Assembly (NCBI RefSeq): GCF_030065535.1
Contig: NZ_JASJND010000004.1
Location: 62,001 to 126,000, forward strand
DNA from: Microbacterium dauci
GTDB lineage: Bacteria > Actinomycetota > Actinomycetes > Actinomycetales > Microbacteriaceae
Direction of reading: 5' to 3'
Length of the DNA stretch: 64,000 nt
Under the pieces are notes generated by a model. It was not told where the DNA came from and did no database searches. It was given only the letters and a program-made list of their open reading frames with translations. Both the position numbers and the translations under genes were made by a program. Of this stretch, positions 17,467 through 25,544 are shown piece by piece. Within the stretch, counting starts at the first letter, position 1. Each line of letters starts with the position of its first letter.

Positions 17467-18803
17467 GGAAGGTCCTCGAAGGTCAGGGTGACGCCGTCGC
17501 CGAGATCGAGCACGTCGGCGTTGACCACCATCGTCGGCTCGTTCGGGTGCAGACGCACGGGATCGTGACCGCCGCGCAGCAGCACGGTGCCGTTCGTGCT
17601 CGCGAGGTCGACGGCGAGCACGTGCTCACCCTCGGCCCGCAGCTCGACGTGGTTCCGCGAGATGTCGTGCTGCGGCCCGTCGACGGCGATCAGGGTCGGC
17701 AGCTCGGCCTCGGCGGGTCGGGTCGAGCGCGGTCGACGCCCGATGATGACGGTCCGCTCCAGCTCGAAGGTGCGGCCGTCGGCGAGGCGGATGCGCCCCT
17801 GCGACGGACTGCGATCCGGAACGTTGTCGGTCGAGTCGTAGGTCGGCGCCGACTCGCCGCGCAGCGCGCGAGCCTCAGCGACCGAGATCGTCGCGCCATC
17901 GTGGTCGCCGAGCGTTCCCGGGACCGGCGGTGCGGGCGGGACGAACGGCGGCATCGCCGGCACCGGCGGGATCGCCGGGAGCTCGGCCTTGGCGGTGCGC
18001 GGGCTCGCGATCGTCTCACCGAGCACGGGATCATCATCCGCTGCCACGCTCGGGGCGATCGTCGCACCGGGCACCTCGGTCACCATGCCCGAGACGGTCT
18101 CCTCGATGGGTGCCGGGTCGTCGACCGGTGCGGGTTCCTCGGCCTGTGCGCCGCGCGCCGACGCCGAGACGACGGTCTCGCCGTTCACCGCTTCGTCGGC
18201 GTGGTTCGCGGGTGCGTCGTCGACGGCGGATGCCGCGGGCGTCTCGTCCACCGAGGCGTCGTCGACGGCGGGCGGCTCCGGCACGGGTGTCGGTGCCGCC
18301 TTCGGCGCGGCCTTCGCCGGGACCGGCACGGGACCCGATGCTGGACCGCTGCCACCCTCGAGGTCGAGCACGACGCTCGCCGCGGGGACGACGCCCGAGT
18401 CGATCGGCAGGGTGTCGGCCTCGCCACCCTCGCGCAGCTCCACCGTCACACGGGTCGCACCGGGCAGGAACCGCTCCGTCCACGTCGACACCCCGGCGCC
18501 CGAGATCGACTCTGGCCCGGCGGGGGTGTGGGCGAGGAGTTCCACCGGGCCGCGGACGGCGACCCGGATGCCGTCACCCTCGGCGACCGCGAGCCCGAAC
18601 GGCGGGATCGCGGTGAGCGAGGTGCCGAACGCACCGGTCAGGGACTCCAGGACCGCGCCGATGCCGCCGCCGTCGAGGCGACGCCACACTGCTTCGACCG
18701 CGTGCGGGGTGACCTCGGGAGGCAACACCGCCAACGCGGTGCCGGTCACCGCGGCGCGCCAGGCGTCGCTGCCTCCGTCCGGTCGGTATCGCACTGCACG
18801 CAT
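17463..18803 (-). CDS. FHA-domain protein with long Ala/Pro-rich linker
   Basis: 446 residues. The N-terminal part (about 1-150) is a compact domain without a clear family match. A roughly 180-residue Ala/Pro/Thr/Glu linker follows, and then a C-terminal FHA domain (about 335-445) with IGRRPR, SRNHVEL and STNGT, the phosphothreonine-binding residues. It probably binds phosphorylated partners of the adjacent kinase. The ATG at 18801-18803 is chosen because GGAGGGG lies 7 nt upstream. A GTG one codon earlier is also possible. The stop and start codons of the PP2C and FHA genes overlap (TGATG). Confidence 0.9.
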   Translation of the reverse strand: MRAVRYRPDGGSDAWRAAVTGTALAVLPPEVTPHAVEAVWRRLDGGGIGAVLESLTGAFGTSLTAIPPFGLAVAEGDGIRVAVRGPVELLAHTPAGPESISGAGVSTWTERFLPGATRVTVELREGGEADTLPIDSGVVPAASVVLDLEGGSGPASGPVPVPAKAAPKAAPTPVPEPPAVDDASVDETPAASAVDDAPANHADEAVNGETVVSASARGAQAEEPAPVDDPAPIEETVSGMVTEVPGATIAPSVAADDDPVLGETIASPRTAKAELPAIPPVPAMPPFVPPAPPVPGTLGDHDGATISVAEARALRGESAPTYDSTDNVPDRSPSQGRIRLADGRTFELERTVIIGRRPRSTRPAEAELPTLIAVDGPQHDISRNHVELRAEGEHVLAVDLASTNGTVLLRGGHDPVRLHPNEPTMVVNADVLDLGDGVTLTFEDLP

Positions 18804-19630
18804 CACGCGTCCCCTCCTGCCGCTGCGCGCGGCCGTGTGTCGCCATCGGCGTCCGAGACGCCGCCGGCCGGGGTGGTCTCGTACGCATCATCATCGTGCC
18901 CTGCCACGCGCACCGCGTCGACCACGACGGCCGTGATGTTGTCGCGGCCGCCGTGGAGCATCGCCTCGTGGACGAGTCGTGTCGCGGCATCCTGCGGGGA
19001 TGGCTCATCGGCGAGCACCTGCGCGATCCGCTCGGCGGGCACTTCTCCCGAGAGCCCGTCCGAGCAGACGAGAATGCGGTCGCCCGGCTCAGCGGGAACC
19101 AGCCAGAAGTCCGCCTCGCCGCCGCTGCCACCGCCGATCGCGCGCGTGATCTCGTTCCGGCGACTATCCGTGCCCGCGGACTCGTCGTCGAGCACTCCCG
19201 CGTCGATGAGCTCCTGCACGACGGAGTGGTCGACGCTGATCTGCTCGAGCAACCCCTCGGCGTAGCGGTAGGTCCGCGAGTCGCCGACGTTCACGGTGAG
19301 CCAGTAGCCGGAGCCGGCGACCTCGGTCACCGCGACGCCGGTGAGCGTCGTGCCCGCTGCTCGCCCGTTGTGGCTGATGCGGTCGACGGCGACACGGGCA
19401 CGGTCGAGGGCAGCACGCATCGTCTCGATCCCCGCGGTCGGTGCGCCGGCGAGCAGCGCGAACTCCGCCACCACGGCACCGCTCGCAGCCGCTCCGGCAT
19501 CGTGCCCACCCATCCCGTCGGCGACGAGGAACAGCGGGTACTCGGCGAGGTGGGAGTCCTCATTCACACGGCGCCGCAGACCCGGGTGGGTGGCGGCGCC
19601 AACTGCAACTTCGATCACGCGATCCGTCAT
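18803..19630 (-). CDS. PP2C-family Ser/Thr phosphatase
   Basis: 275 residues, soluble PPM-type phosphatase. Metal and active-site motifs are NEDS near residue 23, VADGMGGHDAG, ILVCSDGLSGEV and GGRDNITAVVVD. It lacks the membrane segment of PstP, so it is a cytosolic partner that reverses phosphorylation by the operon kinase. It starts at ATG 19628-19630, overlapping the RDD-FHA stop (ATGA). Confidence 0.95.
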   Translation of the reverse strand: MTDRVIEVAVGAATHPGLRRRVNEDSHLAEYPLFLVADGMGGHDAGAAASGAVVAEFALLAGAPTAGIETMRAALDRARVAVDRISHNGRAAGTTLTGVAVTEVAGSGYWLTVNVGDSRTYRYAEGLLEQISVDHSVVQELIDAGVLDDESAGTDSRRNEITRAIGGGSGGEADFWLVPAEPGDRILVCSDGLSGEVPAERIAQVLADEPSPQDAATRLVHEAMLHGGRDNITAVVVDAVRVAGHDDDAYETTPAGGVSDADGDTRPRAAAGGDA

Positions 19631-20877
19631 CGGGCACCCTCCACGGTCACCCTGCGGTCGCCGATATCGAGGACGTCACCGGGCCACAGTCGGGCGGGTT
19701 CACCGGGCACGATGCGCTGCGGCACCCCGGCGCGGGTGATGACGACGCCGTTGAGCGAATGGCGGTCGACGATCCAGGCGCTCTGCTCGTCGGCACCGAT
19801 CTCGAAGTGCGTTTTGGAGATCGAGAGAGTGTCGTCGCGCACCGGCGTCAGCCGCTTGCCCGCCTCGCCTGCGGGGCTGCGCCCGAACAGGGTCGCGTCG
19901 TACACCGTGTGGCGCGTGCCGTCGTCCCACACCAGCATCGCGAGTGTGGTCGGCAGTGGCGTCGCAGGATCGGTCGGGCGGATGCCGCTCCGCCCGGGCG
20001 CGCCCGGGACCGTCTCGATGACGTCGACGGGCAGCGTCCGAGGGGCGCGATTCGGCGTGCGGGCGGGAGGCGCCCAGGAGGCCGGCGGCGCAACGGGCGC
20101 TGCCGCAGGGGCCAGGGGCGCTGCAGCAGGGGCGAGGGGCGCTGCAGCAGGGGCCAGGGGCGCTGCGGCCGCGGGCTGCGCTGCGGCCGCGGACTCAGCC
20201 GGGACGGCCGGCGCCGCGGCCTGCGCAACCGGAGCGACGGATGCCGCGACGACGACCGGCACCGGCAGGTCGGTGGCCGGGGATGCGACGGGCGCAGGGG
20301 GCTTCGCTGCTCCGTGATCCGGAACGACTCGCGCGCCCTGCAGGGCGTCGCGGATCGAGGCGATCGACGCCGCATCGGCGACCGGGATCGTGGGCGAGGA
20401 CGGCCGGGCCGGGCCCGCCGACCGCGCGGAAACCTCATCGCGCGCGGGCCGAGTGGGCACGGCATCCGTCATCACGGCACCGCTGGCGAGGTCGTGCCAT
20501 CCGCGACGCTGGGGCGAGCGATCGAACAGTGGCGAGAACCAGCCGACGATGATGCTGCAACCCAGGGACCACACCACATTCCGCCCGAGGGCGCGACCGA
20601 AGCCGAGGTCCCAGCCGTCGCCGGCATGCGCGAGACGGATCCCCATCAGTCGCATGCCGATGGAACCCTGATTCCCCTGCATCCACGTCTGCACGAGGAA
20701 CCAGGCGAGACCGGCGAGGCCGGCGACCGCGACCGCCGCGGCGAACGCGACGGCTCCCGAGAAGATCACCGACACTGCCACGACGAGACCGGATGCCACG
20801 GCGACCACGGCGGCCGCGATGCCCGCGTCGATCGCCGCTGCCAGCACACGGTGGCGCAGTGCGGCCGGCGCGGCCAT
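19627..20877 (-). CDS. RDD membrane domain fused to FHA domain
   Basis: 416 residues. The N-terminal RDD-type domain (about 1-150) has several membrane helices. An Ala/Pro-rich linker follows, including three tandem PLAPAAA units encoded by 21-bp repeats. The C-terminal FHA domain (about 310-416) has GRSP, SKTHFEI and HSLNGV. It places a phosphothreonine reader at the membrane, next to the multi-pass transglutaminase-like protein and the kinase. The ATG overlaps the upstream TGA (ATGA). Confidence 0.92.
   Translation of the reverse strand: MAAPAALRHRVLAAAIDAGIAAAVVAVASGLVVAVSVIFSGAVAFAAAVAVAGLAGLAWFLVQTWMQGNQGSIGMRLMGIRLAHAGDGWDLGFGRALGRNVVWSLGCSIIVGWFSPLFDRSPQRRGWHDLASGAVMTDAVPTRPARDEVSARSAGPARPSSPTIPVADAASIASIRDALQGARVVPDHGAAKPPAPVASPATDLPVPVVVAASVAPVAQAAAPAVPAESAAAAQPAAAAPLAPAAAPLAPAAAPLAPAAAPVAPPASWAPPARTPNRAPRTLPVDVIETVPGAPGRSGIRPTDPATPLPTTLAMLVWDDGTRHTVYDATLFGRSPAGEAGKRLTPVRDDTLSISKTHFEIGADEQSAWIVDRHSLNGVVITRAGVPQRIVPGEPARLWPGDVLDIGDRRVTVEGAR
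20102..20164 (-). repeat. In-frame 21-bp tandem repeat, 3 copies
   Basis: Three copies of a 21-bp unit coding for Pro-Leu-Ala-Pro-Ala-Ala-Ala in the linker of the RDD-FHA protein. Copies differ by only a few bases. Confidence 0.8.
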
Positions 20878-23201
20878 CAGGACGCCGCCTTCCGCGACCG
20901 GGCCCGACGCAGGGAGCGCAGGCTCAATCGTGCACCCAGCCGCTTCCAGAACGACGCGCCCCCGGCGATGCCGCCGACGATCTCGTCGACCTCGCGCCAG
21001 AACGCTTCGACGTCCTCGGGCGAGGGGTCCCCCGGTCCGTACACGTCTGCGTCCGCGCGGCGGGCGAGCGTGCCGACACGCTCCCCCTCGAAGGCAGCGC
21101 CGACCACGACGGCACTCTCGGCTCTGGTCGCACCGGCGGGCACCGCGACGCGATAGTCGGTGGCGCGGTCGACGAGCTCGTCCCAGCCGCCCGAGATGCG
21201 GTCGGCGGTGCGGTCAGCGGTGCGACGCTTCGTCCGTCGCGCCGCTTTGATCGCGCCGATCACGATGAGCGGCGACAGCAGCAGCGCGAGCGTGCCCAGA
21301 CCCAGGCCGCTCCACAGCAGGATCGGCAGGAGCCAGTTCTCACCGGGCTCCTCGTCGTCGTCCTGTCCGCGGTCCTCGGCGAGCGCCGGCGGCAACTCGG
21401 CCGGCTCCTGTGCGGGCGGCGGCGGCTGCAGCACCTGCGGCTTCGGGTTGGCTCGCGGCTGCGTGTTCTGCTCGCTCGGCTCGTTGTCCTCGTCGGGCGT
21501 CGGGTCGAACGGCACCCAGCCGTACCCGGTGAACGCGATCTCGACCCACGCGTGCAGGTCGGCGCCGCTCGCCGTGAAGACGCTGCCGGAGCGCTCCTCT
21601 TCGTCGGGGTACCACCCCATGACGACGCGGGCGGGCATGCCGAGTTGGGTGGCCATGAGCGCCATCGCGACCGCGTACTGCTCGTCGTCGCCGACCATTT
21701 GCTCGCCGCCGAGCAGCTGCGTGATGCGCGCGGCGCCGTGCCCGGAGGGCGAGTAGACGTCGTCGGCGAGTCCGTGGCTGAAGTAGCCGTCGGTCTGCAG
21801 CCAACCCTCGAGCGCGCGTGCGCGCTCGAGGGGCGTCTCGGCATCCTCCGTGGCATCCGAGGCAAGCTCACTCAACGACTGCGGGATGCCCTCCTGCTTG
21901 GGCATCTTGAGTGGGGCGAAGGGCGCGTCCCCGATGACCTCGTCCTCGGGAATCGACGGGATGACGGTGTCGATCGTGTACGCGTCGCCGGGCTGCAGTT
22001 CCGCAGTCGATACGGCGGTCCCGGTCGCGTCGTTGAAGTGCGCGCCACGACGCAGGTCGCTGGCCCGATCGCCGTCGAAGATGAACTCCTTCGCGGCGCC
22101 GACCGAGGGGAGCCACACGCCCTCGAGATCCGCGATCTCGAACCGCACGGTGGTGCGGTCGCCCTCGGCCTCCGGCGACATGTTCGAGCGCACCGAGGTG
22201 AACGCGCTCGACGAACCGGCGCCGTCGTCGGCGACGTTGAAGACGATGCCGTCGTACGCGTCCATGGTCGCGAGGCGCACTCGTCCGTCCTCGGGGAACC
22301 CCGACACCGTGAACAGCTCGTCCGTCTCGAAGTCGCGGATGTATTTGCGCCAGGCCTGCAGCGGGCTCGCGTAGTCGTGGATGTCGAACGGCGGGATGAC
22401 GAAGTCGCGCAGGATGTACCGCTGCACGGGGGGCGATGCCGTGGCGGATGCCGCGACCCCGACGCCGGCCGCGAGCGCGAGCACGATGCCACCCGAGACG
22501 AGTCGGCGGGTGCGCGCAGCACGAGAAGCGCTCTCGCCGGGGCCCGCGGCCGCCTCGACCGCAGCACGGTCGGGGCTCCACAGCGCCCGCAGCGCGAGCC
22601 ACACCACTGCCACGACCGCGAAGAGGATGCCCTGCACGATGGGTGCGGCGGGCTGCGCCGTGCTCAGCAGGATCTCGAGCGCGAGGTACACGGCGAGCGG
22701 CAGCAAGGCCCACGCTGCGTGCTTCGCCCGCAGCGCGAGTGATCCGGCGATCACCGTCGCGACGAGCGTCATGAGGAACGGGACGATGAGGTGCCCGCCG
22801 TCGGCCGCCACCGGTGGCACCGTCGTCAGCAGGTCCTTCCACGACGTGACGACCCCGATCGCGAGCTGCTGCCAGGTGTCGAGCGTCGGGATCACGCCGA
22901 GCAGCGCGGTGTGCGGCAGCGCGAACGCCCCACCGAAGAGGAAGTAGAGGGCGATCGTCGCGCCGGTGAGCGACAGGATGCCCCACCGCCAACGGAGCCC
23001 GACGAACGCGAGCGCGAGGCCGAGCGCGAGGGCGCCGATCGCGGCGACGAGATACTGCGCGCCCTCGAAGGTCGCGGCGAACCCGACGATGCCGACGGTC
23101 ACGAGTAGGATGATCGCGGCGACGTCCGCGACACTGCGTCGCAGGTCTGCCGGCTTCGCGCGGAAGACGGCGCGACGGAGGTCGAGAAGCGGACGACTCA
23201 T
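20877..23201 (-). CDS. TgpA-like membrane protein with inactive-looking transglutaminase domain
   Basis: 774 residues. About five to six membrane segments (roughly 25-240) precede an extracytoplasmic transglutaminase-like domain (about 460-580) and a linker. One more membrane segment at about residues 615-640 and a cytoplasmic tail follow. The domain keeps His550 (DLHAWVEI) and Asp566 (WVPFDPTP) of the catalytic triad. The position of the catalytic Cys (usually GxCxxFA) reads GDDEQYA, with Asp506. It is therefore probably a pseudo-transglutaminase or a binding domain. The TgpA-DUF58-MoxR triplet is a common gene trio. The ATG overlaps the DUF58 stop (ATGA). Confidence 0.92.
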   Translation of the reverse strand: MSRPLLDLRRAVFRAKPADLRRSVADVAAIILLVTVGIVGFAATFEGAQYLVAAIGALALGLALAFVGLRWRWGILSLTGATIALYFLFGGAFALPHTALLGVIPTLDTWQQLAIGVVTSWKDLLTTVPPVAADGGHLIVPFLMTLVATVIAGSLALRAKHAAWALLPLAVYLALEILLSTAQPAAPIVQGILFAVVAVVWLALRALWSPDRAAVEAAAGPGESASRAARTRRLVSGGIVLALAAGVGVAASATASPPVQRYILRDFVIPPFDIHDYASPLQAWRKYIRDFETDELFTVSGFPEDGRVRLATMDAYDGIVFNVADDGAGSSSAFTSVRSNMSPEAEGDRTTVRFEIADLEGVWLPSVGAAKEFIFDGDRASDLRRGAHFNDATGTAVSTAELQPGDAYTIDTVIPSIPEDEVIGDAPFAPLKMPKQEGIPQSLSELASDATEDAETPLERARALEGWLQTDGYFSHGLADDVYSPSGHGAARITQLLGGEQMVGDDEQYAVAMALMATQLGMPARVVMGWYPDEEERSGSVFTASGADLHAWVEIAFTGYGWVPFDPTPDEDNEPSEQNTQPRANPKPQVLQPPPPAQEPAELPPALAEDRGQDDDEEPGENWLLPILLWSGLGLGTLALLLSPLIVIGAIKAARRTKRRTADRTADRISGGWDELVDRATDYRVAVPAGATRAESAVVVGAAFEGERVGTLARRADADVYGPGDPSPEDVEAFWREVDEIVGGIAGGASFWKRLGARLSLRSLRRARSRKAAS

Positions 23202-24538
23202 GCCAGCACCTTCCGGATCGCGCTCGGGAGCTGCTCCAGATCGCCGAGCGTGACGACATCGGCGTCCGCGACGCGGCGGAGCGTCGGAGACTCGACGCGC
23301 CCGTCCGTGATCACCGCGATCGTGCGGACGCCGAACGGGATGCGGGAGCAGGCGAGACGCAGCTCAGCGGCGTCGACGGTCGACCCGCAGATGAGGACGG
23401 CGACCGCGGCATCCGGCGAGTGGGCAGCGAGCACACCGGCCAAGGCGACGATGCCGCCGTCTCGCGGTTTGCTGGGCTCGAGCGCGGCGAGCGAGTCGAG
23501 GTAGCGGCGACCGCTCTCGGCGCGGATCTTGCCCGCCGACGTGCGGACGTCGAGCGTGCGCGAGTCGCGGAGCGCGCGGAGACCGATGGATCCTGCGACC
23601 GAGATGGCCGTCTCGAACTCGTCGGGCTCGCGGTATTCGCCGGGATGCGTCGACAGCGCGACGACGAAATGCGAACGGCGGGTCTGCTCGTACTCGCGCA
23701 CCATCAGGTCGCCGACCCGTGCCGTCGACTTCCAGTGCACGTGGCGCAGGTCATCGCCCGGCTGGTACTCGCGGAGCGCGTGGAACGAGACGTCGTCGCG
23801 GGCGAGGTGCTGATCGGGAAGGCCCTCGAGGTCGCGCATCTGCCCGAGCGAGAGCCCGTCGAGCGACTTCGTCTTCGGGTGCACGAACAAGTCCACAGCC
23901 TGGCGGCGGTCGTTGGTGCGCTCGAAGAGGCCGAGCGGGTCGCCGCGCAGGACGCTCACCGGGCCGACGGCGAGCACGCCGCGCGCGGTGGTCGGGATCG
24001 CGAAGAGCTCCTCGTGCTCGGTGTTCGGTCCGAGACGGGGCACTTGGAAGACGCCGCGACCGGAGCCGACCGGCAGGACGACCTCGGACGGCAGGAGCGA
24101 CCGCGACGTGCGGTTGGCGAGGGTCAGCGCGCCGACGGCCCGCTCCCCCACCACGACCCGCGTACGCGTGAGGTCGAGCTCGACGTCGTAGGCGGTGCGC
24201 CCGAAGAGGAAGACGACGCACAGCAGTGCGACGACCGTCGCCACGGATGCCGCGACGAACGCCTCCTCCCACCCGAGGGTGAACGTGACGACCCACAGCA
24301 CGATCGCGATCGCGATGACGATCCAGCCGACGGGGCGGATCGCCGCGAGGACGACGGACGTCCGCGCCCACGCGACACCGCTCCACGCGATCGCCGTCTC
24401 GCGCACGCGCTCCCATCGGGTCGCTTCGCGGGGCGCGAGCTGCGGCGCGCTGTCGTCCTCGGCCTCGACCGCGGTCGGCGCGCCGGAGATCCGAGTCGCA
24501 TCCTGCGTCTCGGTCACGGTCTCCGGCGTCATCGTCAT
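23198..24538 (-). CDS. DUF58 domain protein
   Basis: 446 residues. Two membrane segments near the N-terminus (about 60-105) are followed by a soluble part with the DUF58 signature region REYQPGDDLRHVHWKSTARVG, a VWA-like fold often paired with MoxR ATPases. The start ATG at 24536-24538 (MTMTPE) overlaps the MoxR stop. The frame is open further upstream, but that part is antisense-like Arg/Pro sequence. Its role is presumed to be as the partner or substrate of the MoxR chaperone in assembling the operon's membrane complex. Confidence 0.92.
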   Translation of the reverse strand: MTMTPETVTETQDATRISGAPTAVEAEDDSAPQLAPREATRWERVRETAIAWSGVAWARTSVVLAAIRPVGWIVIAIAIVLWVVTFTLGWEEAFVAASVATVVALLCVVFLFGRTAYDVELDLTRTRVVVGERAVGALTLANRTSRSLLPSEVVLPVGSGRGVFQVPRLGPNTEHEELFAIPTTARGVLAVGPVSVLRGDPLGLFERTNDRRQAVDLFVHPKTKSLDGLSLGQMRDLEGLPDQHLARDDVSFHALREYQPGDDLRHVHWKSTARVGDLMVREYEQTRRSHFVVALSTHPGEYREPDEFETAISVAGSIGLRALRDSRTLDVRTSAGKIRAESGRRYLDSLAALEPSKPRDGGIVALAGVLAAHSPDAAVAVLICGSTVDAAELRLACSRIPFGVRTIAVITDGRVESPTLRRVADADVVTLGDLEQLPSAIRKVLA

Positions 24539-25509
24539 CAGGCGGTCGCCCGCGCGAGGGGTGCTTCGACGTCGGCGAGCGCGCGCTCGATCACCGAGTC
24601 GGCCGTCGTGCCCGAAAACTCCGCCTCGGGGTCGAGGACGAGGCGGTGGGTCCACACGGCGGCGGCGAGCGACTTCACGTCGTCGGGGATCACGTAGTGA
24701 CGGCCCTGTGACGCCGCGACGACGCGCGCGATGCGCATCATCGAGATCGCTCCACGCACCGAGACGCCGAGCTTCGTCGACGCCGACTCGCGCGTCGCCT
24801 CGACCAGCTGTGCGGCGTAGCGCGCGACGGCGGGGTCGACGTGGACGGATGCCGCGAGGTCGGCCATGTCGGCGACGGCCTTCGTCGTGATGATGGGCTG
24901 CAGGTTCGCCGACGGGTTGCGCTCGACGTTCCCCGCCAGGATGCGCTCGGCGACGGCGAGCGAGGGATAGCCGATCGAGGTCTTGATCATGAAGCGGTCG
25001 AGCTGCGCCTCGGGCAGCTTGTACGTGCCCGCCTGCTCGATCGGGTTCTGCGTCGCGATGACGAGGAACGGACGACCGACCTCGTGCGGCGTCCCGTCGA
25101 CGGTGACCCGAGACTCCTCCATGACCTCGAGGAGCGCCGACTGCGTCTTCGGCGAAGCACGGTTGATCTCGTCCGCCAGCACGATCGAGGCGAACACCGG
25201 GCCGCGGTGGAACTCGAACTTGTGGTTCTGCTGGTCGTAGATCGTGACACCGGTCACGTCGGAGGGCAGCAGGTCGGGCGTGAACTGGATGCGCGTCGAC
25301 GTGCCCTGCACGCTGGCGGCGAGCGCCTTGGCGAGGCTCGTCTTGCCGGTGCCGGGCGCGTCCTCGAGGAGCACGTGGCCTTCGGCGAGCATCGCGGCCA
25401 GCACGAGGCCGACGACGTCGCGCTTGCCCATCAGGGCCTGGTCGACGTTGTCGACGAGGCGCGTGAACGTGTCGCGGAACCAGGCCGCCTGTTCGGGGGT
25501 CATGCTCAT
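24538..25509 (-). CDS. MoxR-type AAA+ ATPase
   Basis: 323 residues, typical for MoxR. Walker A is APGTGKTS (about 50-57), Walker B LADEINRASPKTQ, sensor region IATQNP, and arginine finger region LDRFM. MoxR proteins act as chaperones that mature partner complexes, often with DUF58/VWA proteins, which here is the next gene. The start is ATG 25507-25509 (MSMTPEQ), with GAAGGA upstream. It follows the giant Ig/Fn3 gene after a 35-nt gap, so it belongs to the same operon. Confidence 0.95.
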   Translation of the reverse strand: MSMTPEQAAWFRDTFTRLVDNVDQALMGKRDVVGLVLAAMLAEGHVLLEDAPGTGKTSLAKALAASVQGTSTRIQFTPDLLPSDVTGVTIYDQQNHKFEFHRGPVFASIVLADEINRASPKTQSALLEVMEESRVTVDGTPHEVGRPFLVIATQNPIEQAGTYKLPEAQLDRFMIKTSIGYPSLAVAERILAGNVERNPSANLQPIITTKAVADMADLAASVHVDPAVARYAAQLVEATRESASTKLGVSVRGAISMMRIARVVAASQGRHYVIPDDVKSLAAAVWTHRLVLDPEAEFSGTTADSVIERALADVEAPLARATA

Positions 25510-25544
25510 TCGTTCATTCCTTCTTCGTTCCGCTGTTCCGATGG

